From assembly GCA_021442155.1 (NCBI GenBank), contig CM038220.1, positions 75,627,817 through 75,691,816 of the forward strand: 64,000 nt of DNA, written 5' to 3'. A model generated the notes under the pieces. The model did no database searches, was not told where the DNA came from, and was given only the letters and a program-made list of their open reading frames with translations. Shown here in pieces: positions 9,571 through 20,441 of this stretch (its first letter is position 1; each line of letters starts with the position of its first letter). Origin of the DNA: Cymbidium sinense. Lineage: Eukaryota; Streptophyta; Magnoliopsida; Asparagales; Orchidaceae. The translations under genes and the position numbers were made by a program.

Positions 9571-11374
9571 CTGAACAGAAGATGCGGCTGTAAGAAACCC
9601 AGCCACCCCACCACCGATGACTCGGCCATCAGGACCAGCCAATGAAACACTCAGGCTGCGTATTTGACTATGCTGATCACCATTCTTAGATAGAAGAATA
9701 GAACCAGAAAGTGATAGTATTTCAAATCGACCCTCATAAGTACTGTACCAACAGAAGTTGCAGCCTGACGAAGTGTCACGTTAGATATAGCGCCATTTGC
9801 AGAAAGTATGCAAATAGCACGTAGTCCATTCTGAAAAAATGACGGGATTATTTTTAAAATAGTCATATTATTAATTTTAGAGTGTAATTTAAGTCATCAA
9901 ATTTTTTTTTTACTTAGAAAATAGGCCAGTCATCTACTGGATATTCGTAAGCGTCGTGTTCGTCGTTTCTGACTGGAGGATTTTATTTTGTAGAGAGAGA
10001 GAGAGAGGCGCATTTTTTTTATTTTTTGCTTTCGGTAGAGAGAGGGTTTTATTATTATTTTAATTAATATAATTATTTAAAATATTTAAAATATATAATT
10101 TAATTTAAAATATTTTTATAAAATATTTAATAATTAAATATTTATATATTTAGTTATTAATTAATTTATTTATATATATATAATTAAATATATAATTTAA
10201 AAATATTTTTAATTATATATATAAATTTAGAAATTTATTTAATAATTTTTATTAATTAATATAATTATTTAAATATATAATTTTTATTAATTTTTATTAA
10301 TATATAATTTAAAAATATTTAAAATATATAAATAAATAATTTTTAAATAAATAAATAAATAAATAAATTATATAAATAAAGTAATATTATATATATATAT
10401 TTATATATTTAAATTATATAAATATTTTTAAGTTATATAAATAATTTTAAAATATTTAAAATATATAAATAAATAATTAGTTATATATATATATATATAT
10501 ATATTTATTTATTTAATTAGTTATTTTTTTATTTAAAAATATTTAATTATTTAAAATATATAATTAGTTAAATAAATAAATAAAAAATTTTAAATTATAT
10601 AAATATTTAGTTATTTATATATTTATAAAATATTTAGTTATTTATATATTTATTTATTTATTATATAAAGCCAATAAATTATATAAATAAATATATAAAT
10701 AACTAAATATTTTATATATAATTACTTTATTTATATAATTTATAAAATATTTATATAATTTCTTTCTTTCTTTATTTATTTATTAAAATTATTTATTTAT
10801 ATATTTTAAATATTTTTAAATTATATATTAACAAAATTAATAAAAAATTATATATTTAAATATTTATATTAATTAAAAAATTATTAAATAAATTTCTAAA
10901 TTTATATATATAATTAAAAATATTTTTAAAGTATATATTTAATTATATATAAATAAATTAATTAATAATTAAATATATAAATATTTAGTTATTAAATATT
11001 TTATAAAAATATTTTTAAATTATATATTTTAAATATTTTAAATAATTATATTAATTAAAAAAAATAAAACCCTCTCTCTCTACGGAAAAAAAAAAATAAA
11101 AAAACACTCTCTCTCTCTCTCTCTCTCTCCCTCTCTCTCCTACGAAAGCAAAAAAAAAAAAAAAAAAAAAAAATCCTTGATTATGTCCTTGTACAGGGCA
11201 TTCATAAAAAAAAAATTTGATGTCTAAATTGTTAATTAAAGTTAATAATATGACTATTTTAAAAATAATCCCAAAAAATGACATGATTTTCGAGGATGCT
11301 TCCTCTCCAGCCTTAATAGTAATTACATGAGGAGTAAATCCAGACCCTGCTGATCCAAGTGCCAACATCTGCTG
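9571..11374 (-). pseudogene. AHL (AT-hook nuclear-localized) PPC-domain fragment, transposon-split
   Basis: AHL proteins are plant nuclear proteins with AT-hooks and a PPC/DUF296 domain that mediates trimer formation. From 11374 leftward the minus strand reads QMLALGSAGSGFTPHVIT, IKAGEEASSKIMSFF, then after the inserted element QNGLRAICILSANGAISNVT and LRQAATSVGTV. A one-base frameshift near 9740 follows, then YEGRFEILSLSGSILLSKN and SVSLAGPDGRVIGGGVAGF, ending TAASSVQ (9571). That is nearly the whole PPC domain. No AT-hook is present upstream; the frame instead runs into an unrelated sequence. Removing the insert with one target-site copy leaves the PPC frame continuous across the junction, so the insertion postdates this coding sequence. 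Confidence 0.92.
9844..11272. mobile_element. Mutator-like non-autonomous foldback element
   Basis: The ends are perfect inverted repeats for about 31 bp (GGGATTATTTTTAAAATAGT... at 9844, its complement ending at 11272). They are flanked by the 10-bp direct repeat AAAAAATGAC (9834-9843 and 11273-11282). Long inverted ends with 9-10 bp target duplications are the signature of Mutator-like elements. Inverted similarity continues almost to a centre near 10670, through TTTGCTTTCG plus GA/CT tracts and several hundred bp of AT-only sequence, so the whole 1,429 bp could fold on itself. The left arm is longer through indels. No transposase is present. Confidence 0.88.
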
Positions 11375-11735
11375 CAAAAGTCTTGTAGGCATCGAATAGG
11401 TCGATGCATTGCATCGATTTCCAGCAATGGCTTTCCTAGTGAGTTTTTTGAAGCCATTAGAGAGGCAGAGGCTGGGTTTTTTGGAGAAAGGAGCCGGTTT
11501 GAGAATCCAGTCCCCCCTTTGCCACTGCTTGCAGTTGAAGAAAAGGGAAAGAAGGCCCCCAACAGAATGGAGAGGGAACAAGTAAACAATCAGCTTTGGG
11601 AATGGTTTTGAGGAGCGAGCTCGTTCGAATGAAAAAGAGGGGAACAGTTGAGGGATTTGAATTATCGACTGAGGGAGACTCACGCGTGTGCGGGTGAAGG
11701 AGCCGAAGAAATTGAATCTCACACAGTATTTTAAA
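11375..11735 (-). other. LTR leader and unknown chimeric 5' coding stretch ahead of AHL
   Basis: The minus strand from about 11720 gives a pyrimidine-rich leader with CAACTGTTCCCCTC and ATTCGAACGAG. A reading frame then includes GFKKLTRKAIAGNRCNAS and TRLL and runs into the AHL sequence QMLALG without a stop. The segment does not resemble an AHL N-terminus. It has the Ser/Lys-rich look of an organelle transit peptide, but I do not recognise the gene. It appears to be a second source fused to AHL. Confidence 0.35.
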
Positions 11736-12539
11736 GTGTCAGTATAATTTTCAAAAGGCAGATAGAATAGTAGATAAGACACTACCCAGAGATTTCATCA
11801 TTATTTGGTGAGAACTTTAGATATGGTTCCAGGTTTCCTATAGGCGCAAGTCCATATGGTTAATTACCCCTCCCAATAAGTGAGAGAGAACTTTCGATTA
11901 AGGCAAGTCATTTAGATTGTTGAATGCATAGCGTGTAGTAACAGCATATAGAGTTATAGAATTTAAGATATGAAATTCATCATTTTAGCTTAAATCAGAT
12001 GGTTGGGGGAATGATGATGGCCGTCTAGATCCCATGATTATCGTCAGGCGTCGTGGTCCCTGTTTACTTCGAGGAGGAGGCGGTCGGACTTGACAAAATG
12101 ATCCTTATCAACAACACATAGGTTACGTCGTCAAGAAATCTTTGTACCAGGGTGGTGTTTGTCTAAGACAAGCTTAAGTCTACATTGGAGAGGGTTGTTT
12201 GCCTCCAAGTATACATGATTCACAACTCAAAGGGTAAAGCCATTGGGAGAATACTGATGCGTGATAAATATAATGGAGCGGTGGCCAAACCACGTCGAGG
12301 ACTCGGTCGACGACTTCATCGTGGAACCTGCCAAGCGGTCGGAGGACACGGGTATACTAGCGTGAGATTGATTGAGAGTGAACATAGCATAACACTTGAT
12401 TTGACATTGGCTCCTTTGTGAGCTAGAGTTTTCTTAGTTTGTCACCCCCAACAAACAGTTGTAGAAGTGGATAGATTGGGTTTGATTTAAGTTTTAATGA
12501 TAGAATTTTATTTAAACAGTTTCAGATTGCTACTTAAAA

Positions 12540-13440
12540 ATTGATTAATTAGAATATGTTTAAGAGCTTTAGATCCTGTCAACTCCGTTTAGCCGCTAAC
12601 AGAGGATTAGATCTACTATCACTTGACAAAATCAGTTTCTCAGATATTTCACTAATTTGAAACTCTAATTATAGGATTTTTTTAGGTTTTATTATCGGGA
12701 CTAGTCAAGACTAAGCAGGAAGCAACAGCAACACCTTGACACTTGAATATAAGCATTCAACATAGTGTGGGCACATGCGTGTATTTATGATGATTTTCAT
12801 TTAGAGTTATGAGATAAATTTGATTTTAATTTGATTTGAAAAATTTATTAATTTGAATATATTTAAGTGCTTTAGATCCTCCTATTTAGCGAGAGGATTA
12901 GATCTGTCACTTGACATAATCGTTCTTAAATATTTCCAATTGAAACTCTTATTATATAGGTTTTAGGTTTTGTTAACTTTGAACCAAACTAAGACTGAAG
13001 CAACTGCGGCGTCCTCGACACTTGAATTTAAGCATTCAACACTTAGGGGACCCATGCGGGTGTATTTAAGACTTTATGTAGTGTTTATTTCTTAACTATG
13101 AGATTGATTTCAAATTTTTATTTAATTCTAACTTAGCCTGCACAGCATTTTTAGACATTAAAATTCTAATATGTTTAAGAGCTTTATATCCTATCAACTC
13201 TATTTAGCTGCTAATAGAGGATTAGATCCACTGTCATTTGACAAAATCAATTTCATAGATATTTCACTAATTTGAAACTCTTATTATAGGTTTTTAGGTT
13301 TTGTTAACCCACTCTAAACTAAACCGGAAGCATCGCACTCACAAATAATTTCAACATTGATAGTGTCGAGGCCCATGCGGGTGTATAATAATTTTAGGTA
13401 ATTTGGTGTTTGAATTATGAGATTGATTTTAGATTTTTCA
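12540..13440. repeat. Triplicated ~305-bp unit inside block B copy 2
   Basis: The phrase TTTAGATCCT followed by GAGGATTAGATC recurs at about 12569, 12871 and 13184. Each time it is followed by a variant of TTTCACTAATTTGAAACTC and TTTTAGGTTTTGTTAAC. Block B copies 1 and 3 have this unit once (near 7525 and 17255), so the triplication is local to this copy. Confidence 0.75.
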
Positions 13441-13929
13441 TTTAATTATAACTTTATCCTATGCAGCCTTTTCAGACATTAAAATTTATACTTGAAATCT
13501 CTATGTCCGAGCACATGCAGGAATTTATAACTTAGATAATTTTACCTAATTAGTGATTTCGTTGATTATGAAAATCATAATTAAAATGAAATTCCTTAAG
13601 TTTTGTATTGAAGGAAAGCTCCATGATTTTTGTAGAATTGGATTTAGTATTGTCTTCTGTCTGCTTGTACAAAGAGTTGTAGATCCGGTGGCGAAGAAGA
13701 CAATCGATTTAGATTGTAAAAGATCGTTTAATTTATTATTTTAAAAGAAGATTTATCCCTCAGAGTAGCTTTCATTTTCTCTCTCTTTTGTTTTACTTTT
13801 GTGCTTGTTATATGCTATTTTTCCTCCCCCTTTTGTTGTTCAGAGTTTTTAATTTGAATTTTAGCTTTAGGTTTCCTTATTTAACATTCTTAAGTCGATC
13901 CATTTTATGTTCCCATTTTTTTAAGTCAA

Positions 13930-14690
13930 AAGATTTGACGTAATTTTGGCAACCTCCTAGCATCATCTCTCGTAGAGGCGTCGAGTGTTTTGGCTTTACA
14001 TCGCATACAATGGCGTGATAGTTGGTGTTTTGGACACCTCGGTGACCTTCAATCCGTTGCTACGATGAGCATAACGAGGCCCAATTACTCTAAAAGCAAA
14101 TATATATGCAAATATTCCAAATTTTACAAAGATTTTGGCGGTGTTTGGCGTCATCCGCGTAGGGGCTACTAATTATTTTGGCTATCGTCGCATACGATGG
14201 CGTGATGGTTGGTGTTTTGAAGCACCTCGACATACCTTCAATCCCGTCACGCCCTGATGAGCATAATGATGCCTTCAATCACCTGTATAAAAGCAAACAT
14301 ATATGCATATATTCTGAATTTCAATAGTATTTCAGTATAAGGGGTGCCACATTTGACGATTTTGGTTTACTTGGTACGCCCTGATGAGCGTAGCGAGCGG
14401 TGTCTTGCGACACCACAACCGGATTTCATCTTGTCACACCCTGATGAGCATGATTAGGCCTTCAGACTTGCATAAATACAAGCATATGCATATATAATTT
14501 TTTCTTTCAGGCATTTCATCAAACACCTTCCTTGCCTCTTCTACAATACCATTTTCAGCATACATCTTTATCAAACGGTAGACTTACTCGGTACGCCCTG
14601 ATGAACATTGCAAGCGGTGTCTTGTGACACCACAGCTGATTTTCATCTCGTCACGCCCTGATGAGCACGATGAGGCCTTCAAACTTGAAG
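13930..14690. repeat. Hairpin array of block B copy 2, ~190-bp modules
   Basis: Two tandem modules (about 13935-14125 and 14125-14325) each hold TTTTGGC, GGCGTGAT, GGTGTTTTG...CACCTCG and GATGAGCATAA. Further modules carry TACGCCCTGATGAGCGTA (perfect 5-bp inner stem, 14376-14393) and GGTGTCTTGCGACACC (14399-14414). A PPR coding piece interrupts the array at 14497-14580. Confidence 0.7.
14497..14580 (-). pseudogene. Pentatricopeptide repeat (PPR) protein fragment
   Basis: Twenty-eight codons on the minus strand include LIKMYAENGIVEEARKVFDE, a canonical PLS-class PPR motif, followed by MPER. PPR proteins bind organelle RNA. The piece sits inside the hairpin array, replacing about 30 bases found at that place in neighbouring modules. 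Only one motif is present. The family is certain; the gene cannot be told. Confidence 0.85.
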
Positions 14691-14830
14691 CAGAGTAAGG
14701 TACCTCCAAGACTTATGAAGCCAATAGGCTGCATTAACTTTTGAACATTATAGATTGTCTTGAAGTGCACCGACATCCATGAATTCAGCACAAAGTATCC
14801 CCAGTTGTTAGTAACTTTTGAACATTATAT
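14690..14830 (-). pseudogene. Possible PPR E-domain or unknown coding fragment
   Basis: An open minus-strand frame reads NNWGYFVLNSWMSVHF and NVQKLMQPIGFISLGG. The spacing of GYFVL, NVQKLM and the final G-rich part resembles the E motif that follows PPR arrays, which would fit the PPR piece next door. The resemblance is weak. Its first 22 bases also match the start of the window (complement of 1-22) with two differences. Confidence 0.3.
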
Positions 14831-14854
14831 ATAGTCTTTATCTTCAACGTTGGT

Positions 14855-14855
<1 letters not shown>

Positions 14856-14894
<39 letters not shown>
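14856..14894. repeat. (TA)n microsatellite
   Basis: A TA run preceded by TGGTCA, at the same LTR position as the tract at 1754-1831, which is preceded by ATGGTCA. Confidence 0.95.
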
Positions 14895-14898
<4 letters not shown>

Positions 14899-16049
14899 GG
14901 TTATTTCAATGTTCCGAACTTGACGACGTAGTCCATTTCACGATCGGAGGTCATTTGGTTCGAGTCGGCGCTAAATTGAGTCAATTTCAGCTCAAAATGC
15001 GCGTCGTCACTTTTGACTGCTCGATTTTTGCGCAGACTCACCGAATTGAGTGCGAATAGTCTTACTTGATAGATTTTGACAATTCAAAGCTAATGGCATG
15101 ATCAATTTCATAAACGAAGGTCGTTTGATCCTCGTTGGTGCCTCCTAACCTCGATATACGTGTAGATATGTTGACGACTTGAGCGCTTGATCGGTTGATC
15201 ATCAAGTCATGCAATATTTATATCCTTACCATTTTCAATGTTCTAAATGTGATGGCGAAGTCCATTCATCGATCAGAGGTCATTTGGGTTAATTTTGGCA
15301 ACGTCCAGTACATTTCATCCTCGATTTACACGCTGTCACTTCAAATCATTCGACATTTGTATAGACTCATCCGATTTGAGTGCGAACAGTCCCATTTGAT
15401 AGTTTTTGATGTTTTGAAGCTAACATAGTAATTAATTTCATGAACAGAGGTCGTTTAATCATCATTGCAGCTTCTTAACTTTGATATACGTGCAAGCATG
15501 TTGACGACTTGAGCGCTTGATCAGTTGATCATTAAGTCATACAATATTTATATCTTGACCAATTTTGACATTCTAAATGCTATGGTGAAGTTTGTTCATT
15601 GATCAGAGGTCATTTGAGTTGATTTCGGTGATGTCCATGCATTTTATTTTCGATTTATCACTTCAAATCACTCAATATTTATGAACTCATCCTGCGGATG
15701 GTCTTATTTGATAGATTTCAATATTTTGAAGCTAACTACATGATCAATTTCATGAATGGAGCTCGTTCAAACATTGTCACAGCTTCTCGACTTTGATATG
15801 TGCGTTGACACATTGATTGCTCTAGCGCTTAATCAATTGCTCGTTAGATTTTGCAATATTTATATTCTGATCAATTTTGATGTTCTGAACGCGAAGGCGA
15901 AGTCCCTTCATCAATTGGAGGTCGTTCCAACTATTTTCAATGATGTCCATTGTATTTTGACCCCGATTTGTACACTATCACCTCTGAAGTCCATCGAATT
16001 CGATTTGTAGGCTTGATTTTAACTTATGGCACATATATGAAGGTCAACA
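14895..16049 (-). repeat. LTR block A, copy 2
   Basis: Repeat units are marked by CAATATTTATAT near 15212, 15543 and 15857, a spacing of about 315-330 bp. Sequence parallels 1832-2865. The LTR start TGTTGACC lies at 16049 (minus). Confidence 0.75.
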
Positions 16050-16309
16050 CGAAGTCAAAAGTTATGGATGAAGTGAGGTGTGGGCTCGATCCACCACTAT
16101 ATTCACGTCTTAATTTTGTAACTATGTGTTGCGATGGTTGCATTGGGGTTCTACTCTTACTTGAAAGTAGACATTCAGATATATTGTAGATCTCATATGC
16201 TACAACCTTTAATTCAATTGCAGCCTTCTTCAATTCATTTGAATCAAGATACCACAATATATGCATTCAATAAGACAACTTATTAGCAAGCTTCCCAATT
16301 TGTTGAGTC
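16050..16309 (-). other. Spacer with unrecognised frame
   Basis: A minus-strand frame from 16266 reads MHILWYLDSNELKKAAIELK and VVAYEIYNISECLLSSK. It looks protein-like but matches no family I know. The stretch is what remains of LTR-4 between the start of LTR-2 and the left edge of solo LTR-3. Confidence 0.3.
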
Positions 16310-18349
16310 TGTAGGCTCCGAAAATTCACCGACCTCTCGACAATTTTTTGATTAATTGATTGAATTGAAAAGAGTGTGATTTGAAGTGTCGGTGTAGTTT
16401 TCAAAAGCGGATGAGATAGTAGATAAGACACTACCCAGAGATTTTATTCTCATTTGGTGAAGACTTAAGATATGGTTTCAGGTTTCCTATAGGTGCAAGC
16501 TTCTATAGTTAATTACCCCTCCCAATAAGTCAGAGAGAACTTTCGATTAAGGCTAGTCATTAGATCGCAAAATGCGTAGCGTATAGAGTTTCAGAATTTA
16601 GATTATGAAATTTATCATTTCAGCTTAAACCGGATGATTGGGGGAATAATGACGTGCCTGATCTAGATCCCATGGTTCCGTCGTCCCGGCTAGTCACGGT
16701 CCCTAGTCTACTGAGTCAAAGGAGGTAATGACCCGATAGAATGATCATTTGCTCGGAACACATGGTTACGTCGTCAAGAAATTCTTATAGACTTGAGGTG
16801 GTGTTTGTATCAGGAGGCAGTCTTAAGTCCACAGCAATAGAGGTTTGCCTATTAAGTATACCCTATAATTCACAACTCAAAGGGCAGATCCATTAGGGAG
16901 CATATGGACTACGGTCGTGATCGTAATATTGTTGAGCCGAACTAGCCAAACCACCCGATCAGAGGACTCTAGTCATAACTGCTTCATTGTAAAACTCTTG
17001 GCCAATCCACGTGGTCGGAGGACGCGTCTTCGCGCTCGGTAAGAGATTAATTGAGAGTGAAAATAGTAGAACACTTGATTTGACATTAACTCTTTTATGA
17101 GCTAAAGTTTTCTTAATTTGTCACTCCTAACAAACAGTTGCAAAAGGTGGATAGATTGAGTTTTGATATAAGTTTTTAATGATAGAGTTTCATTTAAGCA
17201 GTTTCAAATTGCTACTTAATTTGATTTCAAAAATTGATTAATTTGAATATGTTTAAGAGCATGAGAACTTGTCCTCTATTTAGTTGTCAATAGAGGATTA
17301 GATCTACTGTCACATGATCGAATCAGTTTGTCAGATATTTCACTGATTTAAAACTCTTATTATAGGTTTTTAAGTTTTGTTAACCCGGACCCAGTTCTAA
17401 GACTAAACTGGGAATCAACCCGCGCAGTATCCTCAGACACTTGAATTTAAGCATTTAGCATAGTGTTGAGGCCCATGCGGATGTATTGTAATTTTAGGTA
17501 ATTTTATGTTTGAATTATGAGATTGATTTTGTATTTTCATTTTTTATTCCAATTTACATCGACTTTTTACATTAAAATTTACACTTGAAATCTCTATGTC
17601 CGAGCACATACAGGTGTTTATAGCTTAGATAATTTCATATAATTAGTGATTTCATTGATTTTGAAAATCATAATTGGAATGAAATTGCATGAAAAGAGGT
17701 ATTGAAGGAAAGCTCCATGATTTTGTAGATTTTGATTTTATGCTTTAAATGCCTTGTACAAGAGTTTAAGTTATGGTGAAGAAGGCATTTTGATTTAGGC
17801 GTAGTTTAAAACATTACTGCTTAGTTTACTTGTTGATTTTTTGTAATTCTCCCAATTTGATTATGTTCAATCTACACGACTTTTGATAAGTTATGATTTC
17901 GGTTTTATCATTTTAGCCTCACATGCTTATTAAGCATAGTACTTCACTTCATATTAGAGTTATGAAACTCAATTTGGATTCATCCTTGATTTTGAGTTTA
18001 TTGCAAGTTCCTTATGAGTTTAGTATTAGTCCCCAGGTTAATTAAAGCTTGTTTAATTTTGAAAAATTGCATGAGAACTCACTTTCTTCAATTTAAGCCA
18101 TGAGAATTCTATTAAATTTAAGTTTAGTATCGCCTCCCAAGTGTGAGTTTAATATTAGCCTCTCCCAAAATTTACTTAGATTTTAAATGAATGTTCTATT
18201 CTTTCCTAAATTTTCTTTAAAGGCCCCCCTTTTTTTTCTTATTTAATGCTTTTAATTTAAAATTAGTTGTAGGTTTCCTTACTTAGCATTTTTAAGTCAG
18301 TTCATTTCAGTCTCCCATTTTTTCTAAGTCAAAAGATTTGACATTCTCC

Positions 18350-18690
18350 CGGCGTCATCCCATGTAGAGGCTGCGTGAGTATTTTGACTTCTTTCTGCGC
18401 TCTGTTGGCGTGGGAATGTGTCGCGACACTGGCGGTTTTCATCTCGTTGTCTGTTGAGCACCACGCCTTTAAACGAAGAAGACAAATCTGATATATATTC
18501 ATTCCCTCTCTCTCTCTTTTTTAAGTCGAAATTAAATAAAATTTCAGCGATTTTTTGCAGGCGACATCTAATGGGTGTTGGCTTACTCAACATTGTTGGC
18601 GTAGCGAGTGGTGTCACAAACCCATTCATCTCGTCGGCGGTTGAGCCCAACAATATACATATATTTTCTTACATTTGCGATGCTCGAAAG
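18350..18690. repeat. Diverged hairpin array of block B copy 3
   Basis: Sequence is related to the other arrays but base-shifted: GTGTCGCGACAC (18418-18429) is a perfect palindrome where other copies have GTGTCTTGCGACAC. TGTTGGCGTGGGAATG and TTGTTGGCGTAGCGAG replace the CCTGATGAGC loops. Confidence 0.55.
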
Positions 18691-18837
18691 ATGGTGTTAG
18701 GTATCGATTGAGAATGTAAGGCAAGAGTGCGATCTCGAAAACCGAAAGAAAATTGCGACATGTTTCTTTCGGTTAGGTGCAAGAGAAAATAGGATGGGTT
18801 ATGCCAGAAATGCGGTGGCAGAAATCGAAAGAAAAAT

Positions 18838-19450
18838 TTATCTGTTGACGATGTTCTTTCCTGATTTATGACGAAAAATGGGGCAAAGGCGTCGGAAATC
18901 GAAGAAGATTCGATGATGATATTCTTCTCCGATACAGAAAATGGATGAATGAGGTTGTGACGGACATCGGCCTAGTGAGACACGCGCGGCTGGCCGGGTG
19001 GTTTGAAGGAGGGCTGGGCAGTTTGAAGGGCTGACGGGCCGTGCGGTTTGCGGGCTAGTGGGCTGGTGGGAGGCAGGCTTGCGGGATGGAGGAATGGTGC
19101 ATGAGGATAAAGCTACTAGCGATGGAACGGCATCGGGTTGGTGGCGGGATCCGCGGCAGGTCAATATGCGGGATGGGCGGAGCGATAGGTGGGGTTCCAC
19201 GGAAGCGGGTCGACGACGGGGTCGCGGAGCGGGCCGTGGAAGCGGGTCGGCGGCTGGGTGGCAAAGCGGGATACGGAAGCTGGTCGAGTGCGGCGGGCTG
19301 GAGGTAGGCTGGCGGGTCGCGCGGGCTGCGGACAACGGGCCGGAGCGCGTGCCTGTGACAGGTTAGGATGCGTGGAAGCAGGCCTGCAGGACGTGCGGGC
19401 GGCAGGTTTCCAGTGTACACGGGGTTGCGCGGAGCAGGATGGTGGAAACT
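18838..19450. other. GC-rich low-complexity island
   Basis: The segment is very GC-rich against an AT-rich background and is built from short variants of GGCGGGT, GCGGGCTG and CGGGTCG, like a degenerate minisatellite. Because stop codons are rare in such sequence, open frames exist on both strands (minus 18838-19335, proline/arginine-rich; plus 19058-19366). I judge none to be a real gene. It occupies the slot where other LTRs hold host-gene pieces and may be a rearranged insert. Flanks (18690-18838, 19450-19690) resemble the LTR leader, for example GGAGAAGAATATCATCATC on the minus strand. Confidence 0.6.
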
Positions 19451-19689
19451 GAGAGGGGAGAATTTACCTGACTTTTTTTCATTTTCGATCAGAGAGAGGA
19501 TAGTAGGAAGAAAAATGAGAAGGGAATAGAAAGAGTGGGATAAGTTTTTTTTTTTTTTAAATCAGATAAACTGAAAATTAGAGGGAACGGTTGAGCATGG
19601 GGAGGGGGGGTAATTTAGGAATTTTTTAAAAAATTTAAATTTATTAAACAATTTTAATATGGATTTAGCGTCGATAAATATACACAGTC

Positions 19690-20441
19690 AATATATATCA
19701 ATCTATGATAATTTCATTATTTTGAACGATACATCTGTTTTGCGTTATCGTTTGGTTGAGTTGCCAATGAGTATTTCAACTCAAAATCATCGTCACTTTC
19801 ACTCGATCTTCATCACTCCTTGAGTGCGAATTCTTCTTGATAGATTTGCGTTTCAAAGCCAATGATGTTGTGAATGAAGGTGGTTTGATCCCCGTCTTGC
19901 CACAATCTTGATATGTGTGTAAGAACATTGATCGGCTTGATTGGTTATGATAAAGTCGCAATATTTATATCCGTCAATTTTGATGTTTGAATCGATGGTG
20001 AGTCGTTATCGATCATTTGAGTTGATTTTGGTGATGTTTTGTGTATTTCAGTCTCGATTTATGCGTTATCACTTCAAATCAATCGACACTTTTACAGACT
20101 CGTCTAAGTTGAGCACGAATGGTTTCATTTGATAGTATTTAATGTTTTGATGCTAACGGTGTGATCAATTTCATGACGGAGGTCATTTGGTCATCGTCGT
20201 AGCTTCCTGACTCCGATATACGCGTTGACACATTGATAGCTCGAGCGCTTAATTGATTGATTATTAGATTTTGTAATATTTATATTTCGATTGATTTCGT
20301 TGACATGACAAAGTCATTGCGTCGGTCATTTCACCATTTTCGATGACGTCCTGTATTTTGAGCCTCAATTTGCATTGCGCCAAGTCGGTAATTGATTTGT
20401 AGACTTGACTTTGACTTATGGTACATATATGGAGGTCGACA
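19690..20441 (-). repeat. LTR block A, copy 3
   Basis: Shorter and more diverged than copies 1 and 2. AATATTTATAT motifs are seen near 19961 and 20276, and CAGTCAATATATATC near 19688 stands at the TA-tract position. Confidence 0.7.

Larger units (their letters stand above)
6550..11735 (-). mobile_element. RT-1 5' LTR with SFH and AHL inserts
   Basis: The 3' terminus of this LTR (…GCCCACA, 6550) abuts the primer site. Reading leftward from 11735 the order is leader, AHL piece (split by a foldback element), SFH piece, then block B (about 8500-6550). Block A is absent: at about 11735 the leader joins block B of LTR-2, suggesting a deletion or recombination between two LTRs. Its insert differs from that of the 3' LTR (PI4K-gamma/WIT). 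Confidence 0.55.
11735..16049 (-). mobile_element. LTR-2 (PPR insert)
   Basis: It starts at 16049 with TGTTGACC. Block A runs to 14895, then a TA tract (14894-14856), a PPR-containing segment (14830-14497) and block B (14690-11735). The terminal part of U5 is missing where it meets the RT-1 5' LTR. Length is about 4.3 kb. No internal region is attached. Confidence 0.55.
16310..20441 (-). mobile_element. Solo LTR-3 with TG...CA ends and target duplication
   Basis: On the minus strand it begins TGTCGACCTCCATATATG (20441) and ends GGAGCCTACA (16310), 4,132 bp with no internal region. The flanks are GAGTC (16305-16309) and TAGTC (20442-20446), a 5-bp target duplication with one mismatch. It contains block A (20441-19690), a GC-rich insert (about 19450-18840) and block B (18690-16310). 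A complete LTR alone between duplicated target bases is the product of recombination between the two LTRs of an element. Confidence 0.75.

Noticed and set aside
10040..11070. AT-only tract as matrix attachment region or organelle-derived DNA
   Set aside because: The inverted symmetry, transposon ends and target duplication explain it as the body of a foldback element.
11051..11782. 243-codon minus-strand frame as one gene
   Set aside because: It runs from LTR leader through the AHL piece into the foldback element; only the AHL portion (to the target site) has gene-like conservation.
8140..14690. CTGATGAG motifs as hammerhead ribozymes
   Set aside because: The catalytic core also needs a GAAA segment after stem II and a cleavable stem III junction. 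Here CTGATGA is the hairpin loop itself and no GAAA partner is placed correctly.
19058..19452. Overlapping open frames on both strands as real genes
   Set aside because: They result from GC-rich, stop-poor low-complexity sequence; no domain is recognisable.
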